The translations under genes were made by a program, and so were the position numbers. The notes under the pieces were generated by a model. It worked only from the letters and a program-made list of their open reading frames with translations. It did no database searches and was not told the origin of the DNA. From JAJZAM01 sp027391075 (lineage in GTDB: Bacteria > Actinomycetota > Acidimicrobiia > Acidimicrobiales > Palsa-688), in contig DAHYHI010000055.1 in NCBI GenBank assembly GCA_027391075.1, positions 62,001 through 126,000 of the forward strand: 64,000 bases of DNA. The letters are read 5' to 3'. Below are positions 25,382 through 34,185 of the stretch, piece by piece. How positions within the stretch are numbered: position 1 is the first letter of the stretch; the number at the start of each line of letters is the position of its first letter.

Positions 25382-27568
25382 TCACCACAAAGAGCTCAGG
25401 GAGTCCGCAGCTCGGTCGTGAAGGCTGCATCGGACACCCTCAAGCGAAATGTTGCAGCTCTCGGAGCGAACGGGACGGTGATCTAGTAGCCCGTCGACCT
25501 CAGGCGGGAGGAATCGGGTCCGCTGTGCGTACGAGTGGTGGTCGGTCCTCCCGGCAGGCCGGTCGAGGTGGAAGCGCAGAGGCAAGAAGATGTGCAGATG
25601 TTCCTTGGCGCGAGTGAGAGCAACGTAGAAAAGCCGCCTCTCCTCCTCGATTTGGCGTTGATTCCCTGTTGCAAGATCGGACGGGAAGCTGCCGTCGGCA
25701 GCTCGTATCAGGTGTACCGCCCTCCATTCCCCGCCCTTGGCGGAATGCACCGTGGACAGGACCAGGTAGTCGTCGTCGAAGTGTGCCGCTCCGGCAAGAT
25801 CTCCGGTTGACGCCGGTGGGTCCAGGGTGAGCTCTGCGGTCATGACGGTGCGGGAGCCATATGCCGATGCGACTTGGCCGAGGGCTTCGAAGTCGGCGAT
25901 GCGAGAGTCGAAGTTGTCGTAGCAGCGCCGTATGAGAGGTCCCAGCGCGTCCCGGAGTCGGTCGATCTGAGCACCTGGATCAGCGTCGAGAGACAGCGAC
26001 CTGCATTCAGAGAGGGCCGCTACCAGATCGGCCGCCTCACGGCGCGCTGAACGCGGTAGCCGGTCGGTCAGGCTGGCCAGAGCTGACACCGGGTCACGGG
26101 GCCGCCCTTCCGGATCCCCGGATGGCGTCCCGCTGGACTCGCTGCCACTCTGGTTGACCCCGATCCACCCCATGACCCGTCTGGCTGTCACCGGACCGAC
26201 GCCGTCTAGAAGTTGGAGCAACCTGAACCACGCGAGTTCGTCAGCGGGGTTGTCGAGGATCCTCATAGCTGCGAGTAGGTCCCGAATGTGAGCTGCCTCC
26301 AAGAAGCGGAGCCCGCCATATTTGACAAAAGGGACTCGGCGCCGGCGAAGCTCCACCTCCAGGAGATCGGCGTGATGAGAGGTGCGGAACAACACGGCCT
26401 GGTCTCGCAGTCGGAGGCCCTGCTCGTGATGCTCCAACACGACGTCAACTACCGCCGCAGCTTCGCTCGCCTCGTCGGGGCAGGTCGCAAGTTGTGGGCG
26501 TCCGCCCAGCGTGTTCGTCGTCCAAAGCGCCTTCTCGTATCCCTCCTCGGCACGGGCCAGCACAGCGTTGGCCAGGTCGAGGATCGGTTGAGTGGAGCGG
26601 TAGTTACGTTCCAGGCGGACGATTCGGGCGGAGGGAAACCGTCGTTCGAAACCGAGAATGTTGTCCACCGTGGCAGAGCGAAAAGAGTAGATCGCCTGTG
26701 AGTCATCACCGACTGTCGTGAGGCCGGCACCGGCCTCGTGCATCAGATAGACGATGTCAGCCTGCAGGAGGTTGGTGTCTTGGAACTCATCGACGAGGAC
26801 GTGGTCGAAAGATCTGCCGAGTTGGCTGCCAACGTCGCGGTCGTTTGCAGCTGCTCTCCAATAGACGAGAAGATCGTCGAAGTCGAGAAGGCCGTCGGCT
26901 CTCTTGCGGGCGGTGTACGAACGGAACGCCTCTGCCATCGCCGTCTCATGATCGACCAGCCAGGGGAAGTGTTCGGAGAGGACCTCGTGAAGTGGAACCT
27001 GCGAGTTGACCGCCTTGGAGTACACGGCCAGCAACGTCTCCTTGCGGGGAAAGCGTTGATGGCGGCTTGGTGGCACGACCTGAGGTACGCGGTCGCTCTC
27101 TGCGTCCCATGGTCCTTCGGGGATGTGCCCGTCACCGCGACGGCTCGGGTTCGAGTCGCGAACGTCGTGGCTCGCCATGGCCATCAGGTCGCAGGCGTCG
27201 CTTTGGTCTATAACGGTGAATCCGCCGCCCAGGCCGAGCAGGCCAGCGTTTCGGGATAGAAGCCGGTGTGCCACAGAGTGAAAGGTCCCAGCCACGATTC
27301 GCCGGGACACGTCGTCTCCCACCAGGGCCCCGAGGCGCTGGATCATTTCGTGGGCGGCCCGTCGACTGAAAGTCACGAGAAGAAGGCGTTCGGGGGGAGA
27401 CCCCTCCTCGATCATCCGAGCTAGGCGACAGACCAGCGTACGGGTCTTGCCGGTCCCTGCGCCAGCGACGATAAGCAGCGGGTTGGAGGGTTCTCGTACT
27501 GCGGCCAACTGGTCGTCGTCGAGGTCTTTGGACCAAGAGGCAGGACTCGCAAGCACTGCGTCAACCAT
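25382..27568 (-). CDS. UvrD/PcrA-like superfamily 1A DNA helicase
   Basis: A 728-residue helicase with all SF1A motifs: Walker A AGAGTGKT (35-42), motif Ia TFSRRAAHEM, motif II DEFQDTN, motif III GDDSQAIYSFR, motif IV ERNYRSTQPI, motif V LSTVHSAKGGEW and motif VI ALTRAKEHL. It translocates 3' to 5' on DNA and unwinds it during repair or recombination. The 2B region carries an acidic, Gly/Ser-rich insert (NQSGSESSGTPSGDPEGRP). GTG or ATG at 27568 is a standard start, with 20 residues before the Q-motif (DDDQLAAVREP). It is distinct from UvrD1 because it lacks the long C-terminal extension. The specific role is not evident. Confidence 0.92.
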   Translation of the reverse strand: MVDAVLASPASWSKDLDDDQLAAVREPSNPLLIVAGAGTGKTRTLVCRLARMIEEGSPPERLLLVTFSRRAAHEMIQRLGALVGDDVSRRIVAGTFHSVAHRLLSRNAGLLGLGGGFTVIDQSDACDLMAMASHDVRDSNPSRRGDGHIPEGPWDAESDRVPQVVPPSRHQRFPRKETLLAVYSKAVNSQVPLHEVLSEHFPWLVDHETAMAEAFRSYTARKRADGLLDFDDLLVYWRAAANDRDVGSQLGRSFDHVLVDEFQDTNLLQADIVYLMHEAGAGLTTVGDDSQAIYSFRSATVDNILGFERRFPSARIVRLERNYRSTQPILDLANAVLARAEEGYEKALWTTNTLGGRPQLATCPDEASEAAAVVDVVLEHHEQGLRLRDQAVLFRTSHHADLLEVELRRRRVPFVKYGGLRFLEAAHIRDLLAAMRILDNPADELAWFRLLQLLDGVGPVTARRVMGWIGVNQSGSESSGTPSGDPEGRPRDPVSALASLTDRLPRSARREAADLVAALSECRSLSLDADPGAQIDRLRDALGPLIRRCYDNFDSRIADFEALGQVASAYGSRTVMTAELTLDPPASTGDLAGAAHFDDDYLVLSTVHSAKGGEWRAVHLIRAADGSFPSDLATGNQRQIEEERRLFYVALTRAKEHLHIFLPLRFHLDRPAGRTDHHSYAQRTRFLPPEVDGLLDHRPVRSESCNISLEGVRCSLHDRAADSLSSLW

Positions 27569-27592
27569 ACCACCAATGCGAACAAATGTTCT

Positions 27593-28456
27593 CTATCGGG
27601 TCAAGCCCAGGCTTCTTGCGGTGGAGGCTAAAGAGTTGAGATGGGAGCGAAGGTCGGCGTTGCCTGCCCGCATCGTGTCCACGGACAGGTGTGTGGCTCC
27701 TGCCTGGCGCCACTTGTCCGCAAACCTCGCAGTGTCGTCACCGGCGGGGATGCGACCTTCCATGCCTATCGAGCCAGGGTCCCGGCCGGCCTGCTCGGCG
27801 CCTGTCGAGATGTTTCTCAGTGCTTCTGTCAGGCGTTCCCCAGGAGCCATCATCGGGAACCAACCGTCTGCCACTCGGCCGATCCGCTCGAAGGCTGCGG
27901 CCGAGGAAGCTCCCATCCATATAGGGATTGGACGTTGCGCCGGAAGCGGGGCAAGTCCTGCTCCTCGGATGATGTCGAATTGACCTTCGAAGCTCACGCT
28001 CCTTTCGGTCCAGAGCTTTCTCAGGAGGCTGACCTGCTCTTCCAGTCTCCGACCCCTGGTGTGAAAGTCTTCGCCAAGGGCGTCGTACTCCACCTTGTTC
28101 CAGCCGGTTCCTACACCGAGCCGGAACCGACCCTCGGTTAGGACGTCGACTTCGGCGGCTTGCTTGGCCAAAAGCGCGCTCTGGCGTTGCGGGGCTATGA
28201 CGATCCCCGTCGCGAGCTCCATCCTGGTGATCCCCGCAAGAAAGCCGAACAGCACGAACGGTTCGTGGAAGGGGGTGTCTATGTCGTAAGGTCCGCTCCA
28301 TCCGGCATGCACGGAAGGGTCTGCGCCCAAGACGTGGTCGTATACCACGACGTGGTGGTAGCCGAGGTGTTCCACCTCGGTCACATAGGTACGGACGGTG
28401 ACCGGATCAGTGGGAAGCTCGGTCTGGGGGTAGATGACGCCGATCTGCACGCCCAT
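27593..28456 (-). CDS. LLM-class F420-dependent oxidoreductase
   Basis: A 287-residue luciferase-like TIM barrel. The N-terminus GVIYPQTELPTDP, the YDHVLGADPS loop, the ATGIVIAPQR strand and LGVGTGWNKVEYDALG are typical of the TIGR03619/TIGR03560-like F420-dependent oxidoreductases abundant in mycobacteria. It would use reduced deazaflavin F420 as hydride carrier. ATG 28456 is preferred because the barrel begins within a few residues; the frame runs on to 28507 without homology. Its stop is 24 nt from the convergently placed helicase start region. The substrate is unknown. Confidence 0.87.
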   Translation of the reverse strand: MGVQIGVIYPQTELPTDPVTVRTYVTEVEHLGYHHVVVYDHVLGADPSVHAGWSGPYDIDTPFHEPFVLFGFLAGITRMELATGIVIAPQRQSALLAKQAAEVDVLTEGRFRLGVGTGWNKVEYDALGEDFHTRGRRLEEQVSLLRKLWTERSVSFEGQFDIIRGAGLAPLPAQRPIPIWMGASSAAAFERIGRVADGWFPMMAPGERLTEALRNISTGAEQAGRDPGSIGMEGRIPAGDDTARFADKWRQAGATHLSVDTMRAGNADLRSHLNSLASTARSLGLTR

Positions 28457-28525
28457 GTATAGCTCTATACGTCCGACCGGCGCACGCCGTAGGCCAGCCG
28501 GCGCCACGCCGGTCAGCGTCTGGTG

Positions 28526-29491
28526 CTATGGCTCGACTATGACCTTCCCCACGACGCCGGCTTCTACTGCCTCGTGGGCTTGGACGATATCGTCCAAGCC
28601 GTAGCGGTGAAGGGGCAGCTCCGACAGGGCTCCTTCGCCGGCGGCGTCGGCGATGTCCGCTGCTGCTGCAAGCAGAGCCGGACGTGGCACACCGTAGAGG
28701 AGCATGAAACGGAGTAGCACGTTGGCGCTCATGCAACGTCTTACCGGTATGGTCGGGTCCGGGCCCGACGAGGCGTACACCACCAAGGTCGTTCCGGGTC
28801 CCGAAAGTTGCAGGTCGACGTCGAGGTTGGCCGGCAGGTTCACCTCGACTATGCGGTCCATGACAGGAGCGAAGTCCCGCAGGAGGTCCAAAGCATGCGG
28901 GCTTCGGTAGTCGACGACCAGGTCTGCTCCCGCGTTCCGGGCAAGCTCTGCCTTTGCCGTGCTGCTGACAGTCGCCGCTACTCTTGCACCGGCCCTCCTG
29001 GCTAGCTCGATCGCGTAATGGCCGACAGCGCCAGCGCCTCCTGCTACCAAGACCGCAGCGCCGTCGAGGGGGCCGTCGGCGAACAGGCAGTGGTGGGCTG
29101 TCATCGCAGGGACCCCAAGGCACGCGCCGAGAGCGTAAGAAGACCCCGCTGCGAGCGCTACGGCCTGTTCGGAGGAGACGAGGGACCATTGGGCTGCCGT
29201 CCCCCATTGGCCCACGGCCGCCATCCACAGCCATACACGTTCTCCGATCCTCGAGGGATCGACCCCCTCGCCGACGGCTTCGATCACCCCAGCGCCGTCT
29301 TGGTGGGGAATCTGGAAACCTGGGATCGGCCTCGGCGTCAACCCCGAACGACTTTTCACGTCGGTCGGGTTCACCCCTGAGACGGCGACCCTGACTAGAA
29401 CCTCACCGCGCCCAGGCGACGGTCGAGCAATCTCGTCGACCCGCAACACTTCCCCCGCCGGACCCGTCCGCTCGTATAACGCAGCGCGCAT
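28526..29491 (-). CDS. NADPH:quinone-reductase-like MDR oxidoreductase
   Basis: A 321-residue zinc-independent medium-chain dehydrogenase/reductase. The N-terminal GroES fold has GEVLVRVAVSGVNPTDVK, and the Rossmann part has VLVAGGAGAVGHYAIELAR. The zinc ligands of alcohol dehydrogenases are absent, which places it with zeta-crystallin/quinone oxidoreductases reducing quinones or enones with NADPH. ATG 29491 precedes RAALYERTGPAGEV, the usual family start. It lies upstream of and on the same strand as the LLM oxidoreductase (69-nt gap), and is divergent from the cupin gene. Confidence 0.9.
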   Translation of the reverse strand: MRAALYERTGPAGEVLRVDEIARPSPGRGEVLVRVAVSGVNPTDVKSRSGLTPRPIPGFQIPHQDGAGVIEAVGEGVDPSRIGERVWLWMAAVGQWGTAAQWSLVSSEQAVALAAGSSYALGACLGVPAMTAHHCLFADGPLDGAAVLVAGGAGAVGHYAIELARRAGARVAATVSSTAKAELARNAGADLVVDYRSPHALDLLRDFAPVMDRIVEVNLPANLDVDLQLSGPGTTLVVYASSGPDPTIPVRRCMSANVLLRFMLLYGVPRPALLAAAADIADAAGEGALSELPLHRYGLDDIVQAHEAVEAGVVGKVIVEP

Positions 29492-29581
29492 CCACGTAAC
29501 GATAGCGACGGTGGAGGAACCTCTGAGCGACCTATGGTGGCGCCGGCACGGTACGGCCAGCTGAAAACAGAGGACGACAAC

Positions 29582-30043
29582 ATGACGGATGAAGACAACG
29601 TGGTGGAGAGTTACAACATGGCGGAGGGTGAAGCGAACGACGGGGGTTGGCATGCCCCATTGCGCCTCATCTCGGCCGCGAGCCTTTCGTCGGACACGGG
29701 CCAGACTCCGGGCATGGTCCGTCGAGAGGCAGTATCGGCTCGAACGGTCGGATCACAGAAAGTCTGGATGGGAGAGACGACCGTGGCAGCACGAACAGCC
29801 TCGTCCAACCACCACCATGGTGACTCAGAAACTGGAATCTACGTCGTTTCGGGCAGCCCGGTCTTCGTCTTCGTCGAAGGCGGCCGAGAGGTTCGCCTCG
29901 GCCCTAAACCCGGGGACTACGTGTTCGTCCCTCCCTATACCCCTCACCGGGAGGAGAACCCATCCGACGAGACGGCCGTGGTAGTCCTGGCGCGCAGCTC
30001 CCAAGAGGCGATAGTCGTCAACCTTGACGGTCCCCTCACCTGA
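29582..30043 (+). CDS. Cupin-domain protein
   Basis: A 153-residue protein with a single conserved beta-barrel. Cupin motif 1 appears as SSNHHHGDSETGIYVVSG, with three histidines and a Glu-like position. Motif 2 appears as PGDYVFVPPYTPHREEN with the last histidine, so a metal site is likely. ATG 29582, with GAGGA 8 nt upstream, is preferred over the earlier GTG. The acidic N-terminus of about 40 residues is unlike the core. It lies divergent from the quinone-reductase-like gene and 16 nt before the DUF2786 gene. It could be a small dioxygenase or a sensor-type cupin. Confidence 0.8.
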   Translation: MTDEDNVVESYNMAEGEANDGGWHAPLRLISAASLSSDTGQTPGMVRREAVSARTVGSQKVWMGETTVAARTASSNHHHGDSETGIYVVSGSPVFVFVEGGREVRLGPKPGDYVFVPPYTPHREENPSDETAVVVLARSSQEAIVVNLDGPLT

Positions 30044-30059
30044 GAGCACCCGGCCACGA

Positions 30060-30887
30060 ATGAGCGCACTGTCATCCGACCTTGTCTCCAAGATAGCGGC
30101 GTTATGCCGCAAAGCGGAGTCCACCGACTCACCTCATGAAGCTGAGGCCTTGATGGCCGGTGCCCAGAGGTTGGCGACGCTGGCGGCGATCGACCTCCAG
30201 GTAGCTCGAAGCTATAAGCCTCTGCACGAACGCCCCAAGTCGCTCATAGTGGAGTCCGTGGACATCGGCCCCAAGCGCAAGGTGGGACTCCGCACCTACG
30301 TCCGCCTCTTCGTGGCCGTAGCCAGACCCAACGACGTCCGGGTGACGGTAGCTACCGATAACACCAGGGTCTTCGCTCATGGCTACGATCACGACGTCGC
30401 CGTTCTTCGGTGTCTCTATCCGTCGCTGCTGGTGCAGATGGTGGCCGCCAGCGACTCCTATGTAAGGAACGGATCGTGGCGAGAGGGTTACTACACAGAC
30501 AGGCACGGTGTGCGCAGACTTGTAACCGCCCGTCAAGCTCGCATCTCGTTTCAGGAGAGCTACGCCGAGACCATAGAAAGCCGTCTCTTCGCCGCCCGAC
30601 AGGACACGATACTTACCTTCGGAGCATCACCTGATGAGGCTAACGGTCCGTCTACGTCAAACTCGTCGGACGGGGCCTCGCAAAGGCGTGCCCAGTTGGC
30701 GCTCGTAGACAAATCGGCTGAGGTCGAAAGGTTCTTCCGTTCCAAGGTCGCGACCCGCTCCTCTTGGCGCCAGGCTGTCGCAGTCTCGCGGACAGCGGCC
30801 CGGGCAGGTAGCGCTGCAGGCCGTAAAGCGGTGCTGTCATCGCCTAATGCACTGGGATCCTCGAAGGGCTACCTGGGTGCCGGCTGA
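30060..30887 (+). CDS. DUF2786-domain protein
   Basis: A 275-residue protein. Residues 5-45 form the DUF2786 signature (KIAALCRKAESTDSPHEAEALMAGAQRL), a helical module also seen in phage-type proteins. A central region (YVRLFVAVARPNDVRVTV) and an Arg/Ser/Ala-rich tail follow. ATG 30060 matches the domain start. It overlaps the metallohydrolase gene downstream by 41 nt. DUF2786 and TIGR04338 genes are known neighbours in actinobacteria, so they probably act together, but no function has been fixed. Confidence 0.82.
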   Translation: MSALSSDLVSKIAALCRKAESTDSPHEAEALMAGAQRLATLAAIDLQVARSYKPLHERPKSLIVESVDIGPKRKVGLRTYVRLFVAVARPNDVRVTVATDNTRVFAHGYDHDVAVLRCLYPSLLVQMVAASDSYVRNGSWREGYYTDRHGVRRLVTARQARISFQESYAETIESRLFAARQDTILTFGASPDEANGPSTSNSSDGASQRRAQLALVDKSAEVERFFRSKVATRSSWRQAVAVSRTAARAGSAAGRKAVLSSPNALGSSKGYLGAG

Positions 30888-31344
30888 TCCCGACCGCAAG
30901 CGGGTTTATGGGGCGGAGACAGCGCTACGCGAGCTTCTCGACCAGGCCACCTCCATGCCCGGACAGCCTGTCCCGGTGGTGGTCGGTCGTTCCCAGGTCG
31001 TGCTGCCGCCGGAGGTCCGCTTTGCTGATGTCGCTTCGGTGCGCCGTTACTGCGAGCAGGTCATGGCGCTCGACCCGATAGCGTCCCGATGGCCTGCGAG
31101 ACCGGTCCGGGTCCGCGTCCGAAAGGGTGCGACGAAGGCGCACTGGGAGACCACGGGTACCATCGCAATTCCCGACGAGAAGTGGGCGATGCGAGAAACT
31201 GTCGTGCTTCACGAGTTGGCGCACCATCTGACCCCGTGCTCCCTCGCCCACGGCAAGACGTTCCAAGACGCCCTCTTGGACCTTTACGAAGTCGCCATGG
31301 CTCCCGAGGTCGCCTTCGTAGCTCGGGTACTCATCTCCTCGTAG
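30847..31344 (+). CDS. TIGR04338-family putative metallohydrolase
   Basis: A 165-residue protein with a zinc-metalloprotease-type motif, HELAHH (ETVVLHELAHHLTP), plus a later His in CSLAHGKTFQ that completes an HExxH...H ligand set. The N-terminus RKRVYGAETALRELL matches the TIGR04338 family, known from actinobacteria next to a DUF2786 partner. ATG 30847 lies inside the end of the DUF2786 gene, so the two are coupled. No signal peptide is seen, so it should be cytosolic. The target is unknown. Confidence 0.85.
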   Translation: MHWDPRRATWVPADPDRKRVYGAETALRELLDQATSMPGQPVPVVVGRSQVVLPPEVRFADVASVRRYCEQVMALDPIASRWPARPVRVRVRKGATKAHWETTGTIAIPDEKWAMRETVVLHELAHHLTPCSLAHGKTFQDALLDLYEVAMAPEVAFVARVLISS

Positions 31345-31529
31345 GGCCGAGCGGCGTAGACCCCGAAGCCGGCATTGTCATCGTCTGGGTCATGGGGACA
31401 GCGAATACCCTCCGACGTAAGATGGAAGAACAATGAAATACTTTGTCATTATCTCCCCAACTCCCTGTTATTGAACGACGAATTGGTTATCAACCTATGA
31501 TGGAAGAAACTCGACAAGGGGGAAGCGCA

Positions 31530-34106
31530 GTGACACAGGAGAACGCCACCGAGGCTGTCGACCTCGATGCGATCGTGGTCGGTGCCGGCTTTGCCGGGAT
31601 GTACATGTTGCACCGACTTCGCGAGGCTGGCTTTAGGACTCTTGTGATCGAAGCGGGCGATGACGTCGGCGGAACCTGGTACTGGAACCGCTACCCGGGG
31701 GCTCGTTGCGACATCGAGAGTATCGACTACTCCTATAGCTTCGATCCCGAGCTGGAAAAAGAATGGGTCTGGAGCGAGAAGTACGCCACCCAGCCCGAGA
31801 TCCTGCGCTACGCGCAGCACGTTGCGGACAAGCTCGACCTTCGCCGGGACATTGAGTTCTCCACGAAGGTGACCGAGGCGGCCTGGGACGCGAGCATGTC
31901 ATGCTGGCGGGTCAAGACCGATAGCGGTCGGCTACTGACGGCTCGCTTCTGCATTATGGCCAGCGGTTGCTTGTCGCTGCCGAAGGAGCTCGACATCGAA
32001 GGCGTCGAGCGTTTCGGTGGTGACGTCTATTTCACGAGTAGATGGCCCCGAGGCGGTGTCGACTTCACCGGCAAGCGGGTCGCTGTAATCGGCACCGGCT
32101 CCTCGGGAATCCAATCCATACCGCTCATAGCTGAGCAGGCAGACGGCCTGACAGTCTTCCAGCGCACTCCGAACTTCTCGATCCCGGCTGGTAACGGCCC
32201 TCACCGACCCGAGCAGCTTGCTGCCTACCAGGCGGACAGGAAGCAGTACCGGGAGCAGACTCGCATGTCTGCGGCGGGGATGGCTTCCCCTGTGGCGGAG
32301 ATCAGCGCGCTGGCTGTCACGGAGGAGGAGCGCAACGCTATCTACGAGGAGTCTTGGGGTACCAAGGGCCTCACCTTCGCAGCGGTCTTCACCGACATCC
32401 TCACTAGCCCTGAGGCTAACGCCACTTTCGCCGACTTCGTGAGGAACAAGATCCGCTCCATCGTCTCCGACCCCGACACGGCCGACGCCCTATGTCCGAC
32501 CGATTATCCGATCGGGACAAAGAGGTTGTGTCTGGACAGCGGCTACTACGCCACCTTCAACCGGCCCAACGTACGCTTGGTCGACCTGCGCAAACGTCCC
32601 CTTGCCACTATTACCGAGACAGGTGTCGACCTCGCTGGCGAATCTCTGCCCTTCGATGCCATCGTGTTCGCCACCGGTTTCGACGCCATGACCGGAGCGA
32701 TCCTCGCAGTCGATGTCACTGGACGTGACGGGATCAGCCTGAGGGAGAAGTGGGCTGACGGTCCCAAGACCTATCTTGGGCTCGCGGTCAGCGGCTTCCC
32801 GAACTTCTTCACTATCACCGGGCCGGGAAGCCCGTCGGTGCTGTCGAACATGCTGACGTCTATCGAACAGCACGTCGATTGGATCGCGGACTGCATCCAG
32901 CGGATGCGCAAGGACGGAGACGACGTGATCGAGGCGACGGTAACCGCTGAAGCGGGCTGGGTTAGTCACGTCCGGCAGTTCGCCGACCTCACCTTGCTGC
33001 CGTATGCAAACTCCTGGTACGTCGGCGCGAACGTGCCGGGCAAACCCCGTGTCGTGATGCCCTACATAGGCGGGGTGGGCCGTTACCGCAGCATCTGTGA
33101 CAGGGTTGTGGAGCGGGACTATCTGGGTTTTAGGTTCAGCGGGTCGAAGGGCACCCGTGTAGCCGACGGTGTCATCTGGCCGCTCCAAGCTGATGTCGGG
33201 GTGATGCTAGAGATGATGGCCGAGATGGGCGTACCTGCCCTCGAAACCCTGACGGTCGACCAAGCGAGAGGTTTCGTCGAACAATCCGCTTCTGCCAGTC
33301 CGCCAGGGCCTCCAGTAGGCGAAGTCCTAGACGGCATCTACAAAGCAGCAGCCGGCGATCTCGCCTACCGGCTGTACCGCCCTGCAGGTCAGGGTCCCCA
33401 CCCCGTCGTAGCGTACTTCCATGGTGGGGGTTGGGTGCTCGGGAGCCATGCTTCGGACGATCCGATATGCCGGGACCTGTGCGCCCAGTCCGACTGCATA
33501 ATCGTCTCCTTCGACTACCGTCACGCGCCCGAAAATCGTTTCCCGGCGGCAATCGAGGACGGCTTCGCAGCGGTCAACTGGCTTGCTGACAACGCCGAGA
33601 GGCTGGGAGGGATCCCCGGCCGGCTGGCGGTGGCCGGGTGGAGCGCAGGTGGCAACATTGCTGCGGTAACAGCCCAGATGGCCCGTGACGCCGGTGGCCC
33701 GGACCTGTCAGGGCAGCTCCTCATAAACCCTGTAACGGACTCTGATCTCGGGCGGGGTTCGTATGTCGACAACGCTGAAGGGTTCTTCTTGACGGCGAAC
33801 CTGATGAGGTGGTTCTGGGATCATTACGCCGACCCTTCTGAGAGAACCGACCCGAAGGCCGCCCCGATCCGGGCTGTGGACCTGTCAGGTCTGCCTCCGG
33901 CTGCGATTTTCACGAGCGAGTTCGACCCGCTTCGCGACGAGGGCCAGGCATACGCCGAGGCTTTAGACAAAGCAGGTGTTCCGGTCCAATACACGCCCGG
34001 CCCCGGACAGATACACACCTCCCTTGTCGCTACAGGGGGGATCGTCTCGGCGGCGGCCGCTCGCTCGCAGATGGCGGCAGCTATTCGCGGCTTCTTCGAC
34101 AGCTAG
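31530..34106 (+). CDS. Baeyer-Villiger monooxygenase fused to HSL-family esterase (copy 2)
   Basis: An 858-residue paralogue of the fusion at 1361, collinear over its whole length. The BVMO part shows GAGFAG, GGTWYWNRYPGARCD, GTGSSG and FGGDVYFTSRWP, with Phe where the family fingerprint has His. The esterase part shows HGGGW, GWSAGG, DPLRDEG and a histidine in GQIHTS. The two copies share long identical stretches around the flavin motifs but differ in the substrate-facing region (residues about 250-330), so different ketones are likely. GTG 31530, preceded by AAGGGGGAA, is taken as the start; ATG 31497 is an alternative. A sulfatase follows 80 nt downstream. No third gene links it to a known pathway. 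Confidence 0.88.
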   Translation: MTQENATEAVDLDAIVVGAGFAGMYMLHRLREAGFRTLVIEAGDDVGGTWYWNRYPGARCDIESIDYSYSFDPELEKEWVWSEKYATQPEILRYAQHVADKLDLRRDIEFSTKVTEAAWDASMSCWRVKTDSGRLLTARFCIMASGCLSLPKELDIEGVERFGGDVYFTSRWPRGGVDFTGKRVAVIGTGSSGIQSIPLIAEQADGLTVFQRTPNFSIPAGNGPHRPEQLAAYQADRKQYREQTRMSAAGMASPVAEISALAVTEEERNAIYEESWGTKGLTFAAVFTDILTSPEANATFADFVRNKIRSIVSDPDTADALCPTDYPIGTKRLCLDSGYYATFNRPNVRLVDLRKRPLATITETGVDLAGESLPFDAIVFATGFDAMTGAILAVDVTGRDGISLREKWADGPKTYLGLAVSGFPNFFTITGPGSPSVLSNMLTSIEQHVDWIADCIQRMRKDGDDVIEATVTAEAGWVSHVRQFADLTLLPYANSWYVGANVPGKPRVVMPYIGGVGRYRSICDRVVERDYLGFRFSGSKGTRVADGVIWPLQADVGVMLEMMAEMGVPALETLTVDQARGFVEQSASASPPGPPVGEVLDGIYKAAAGDLAYRLYRPAGQGPHPVVAYFHGGGWVLGSHASDDPICRDLCAQSDCIIVSFDYRHAPENRFPAAIEDGFAAVNWLADNAERLGGIPGRLAVAGWSAGGNIAAVTAQMARDAGGPDLSGQLLINPVTDSDLGRGSYVDNAEGFFLTANLMRWFWDHYADPSERTDPKAAPIRAVDLSGLPPAAIFTSEFDPLRDEGQAYAEALDKAGVPVQYTPGPGQIHTSLVATGGIVSAAAARSQMAAAIRGFFDS

Positions 34107-34185
34107 CACCGCCCGAGTGGTTGATGTGAGAGCCGATAATTGGCAGGGCACCCGAGTCTAAGAGTAGACAAGCGAGGAAGCAGGC

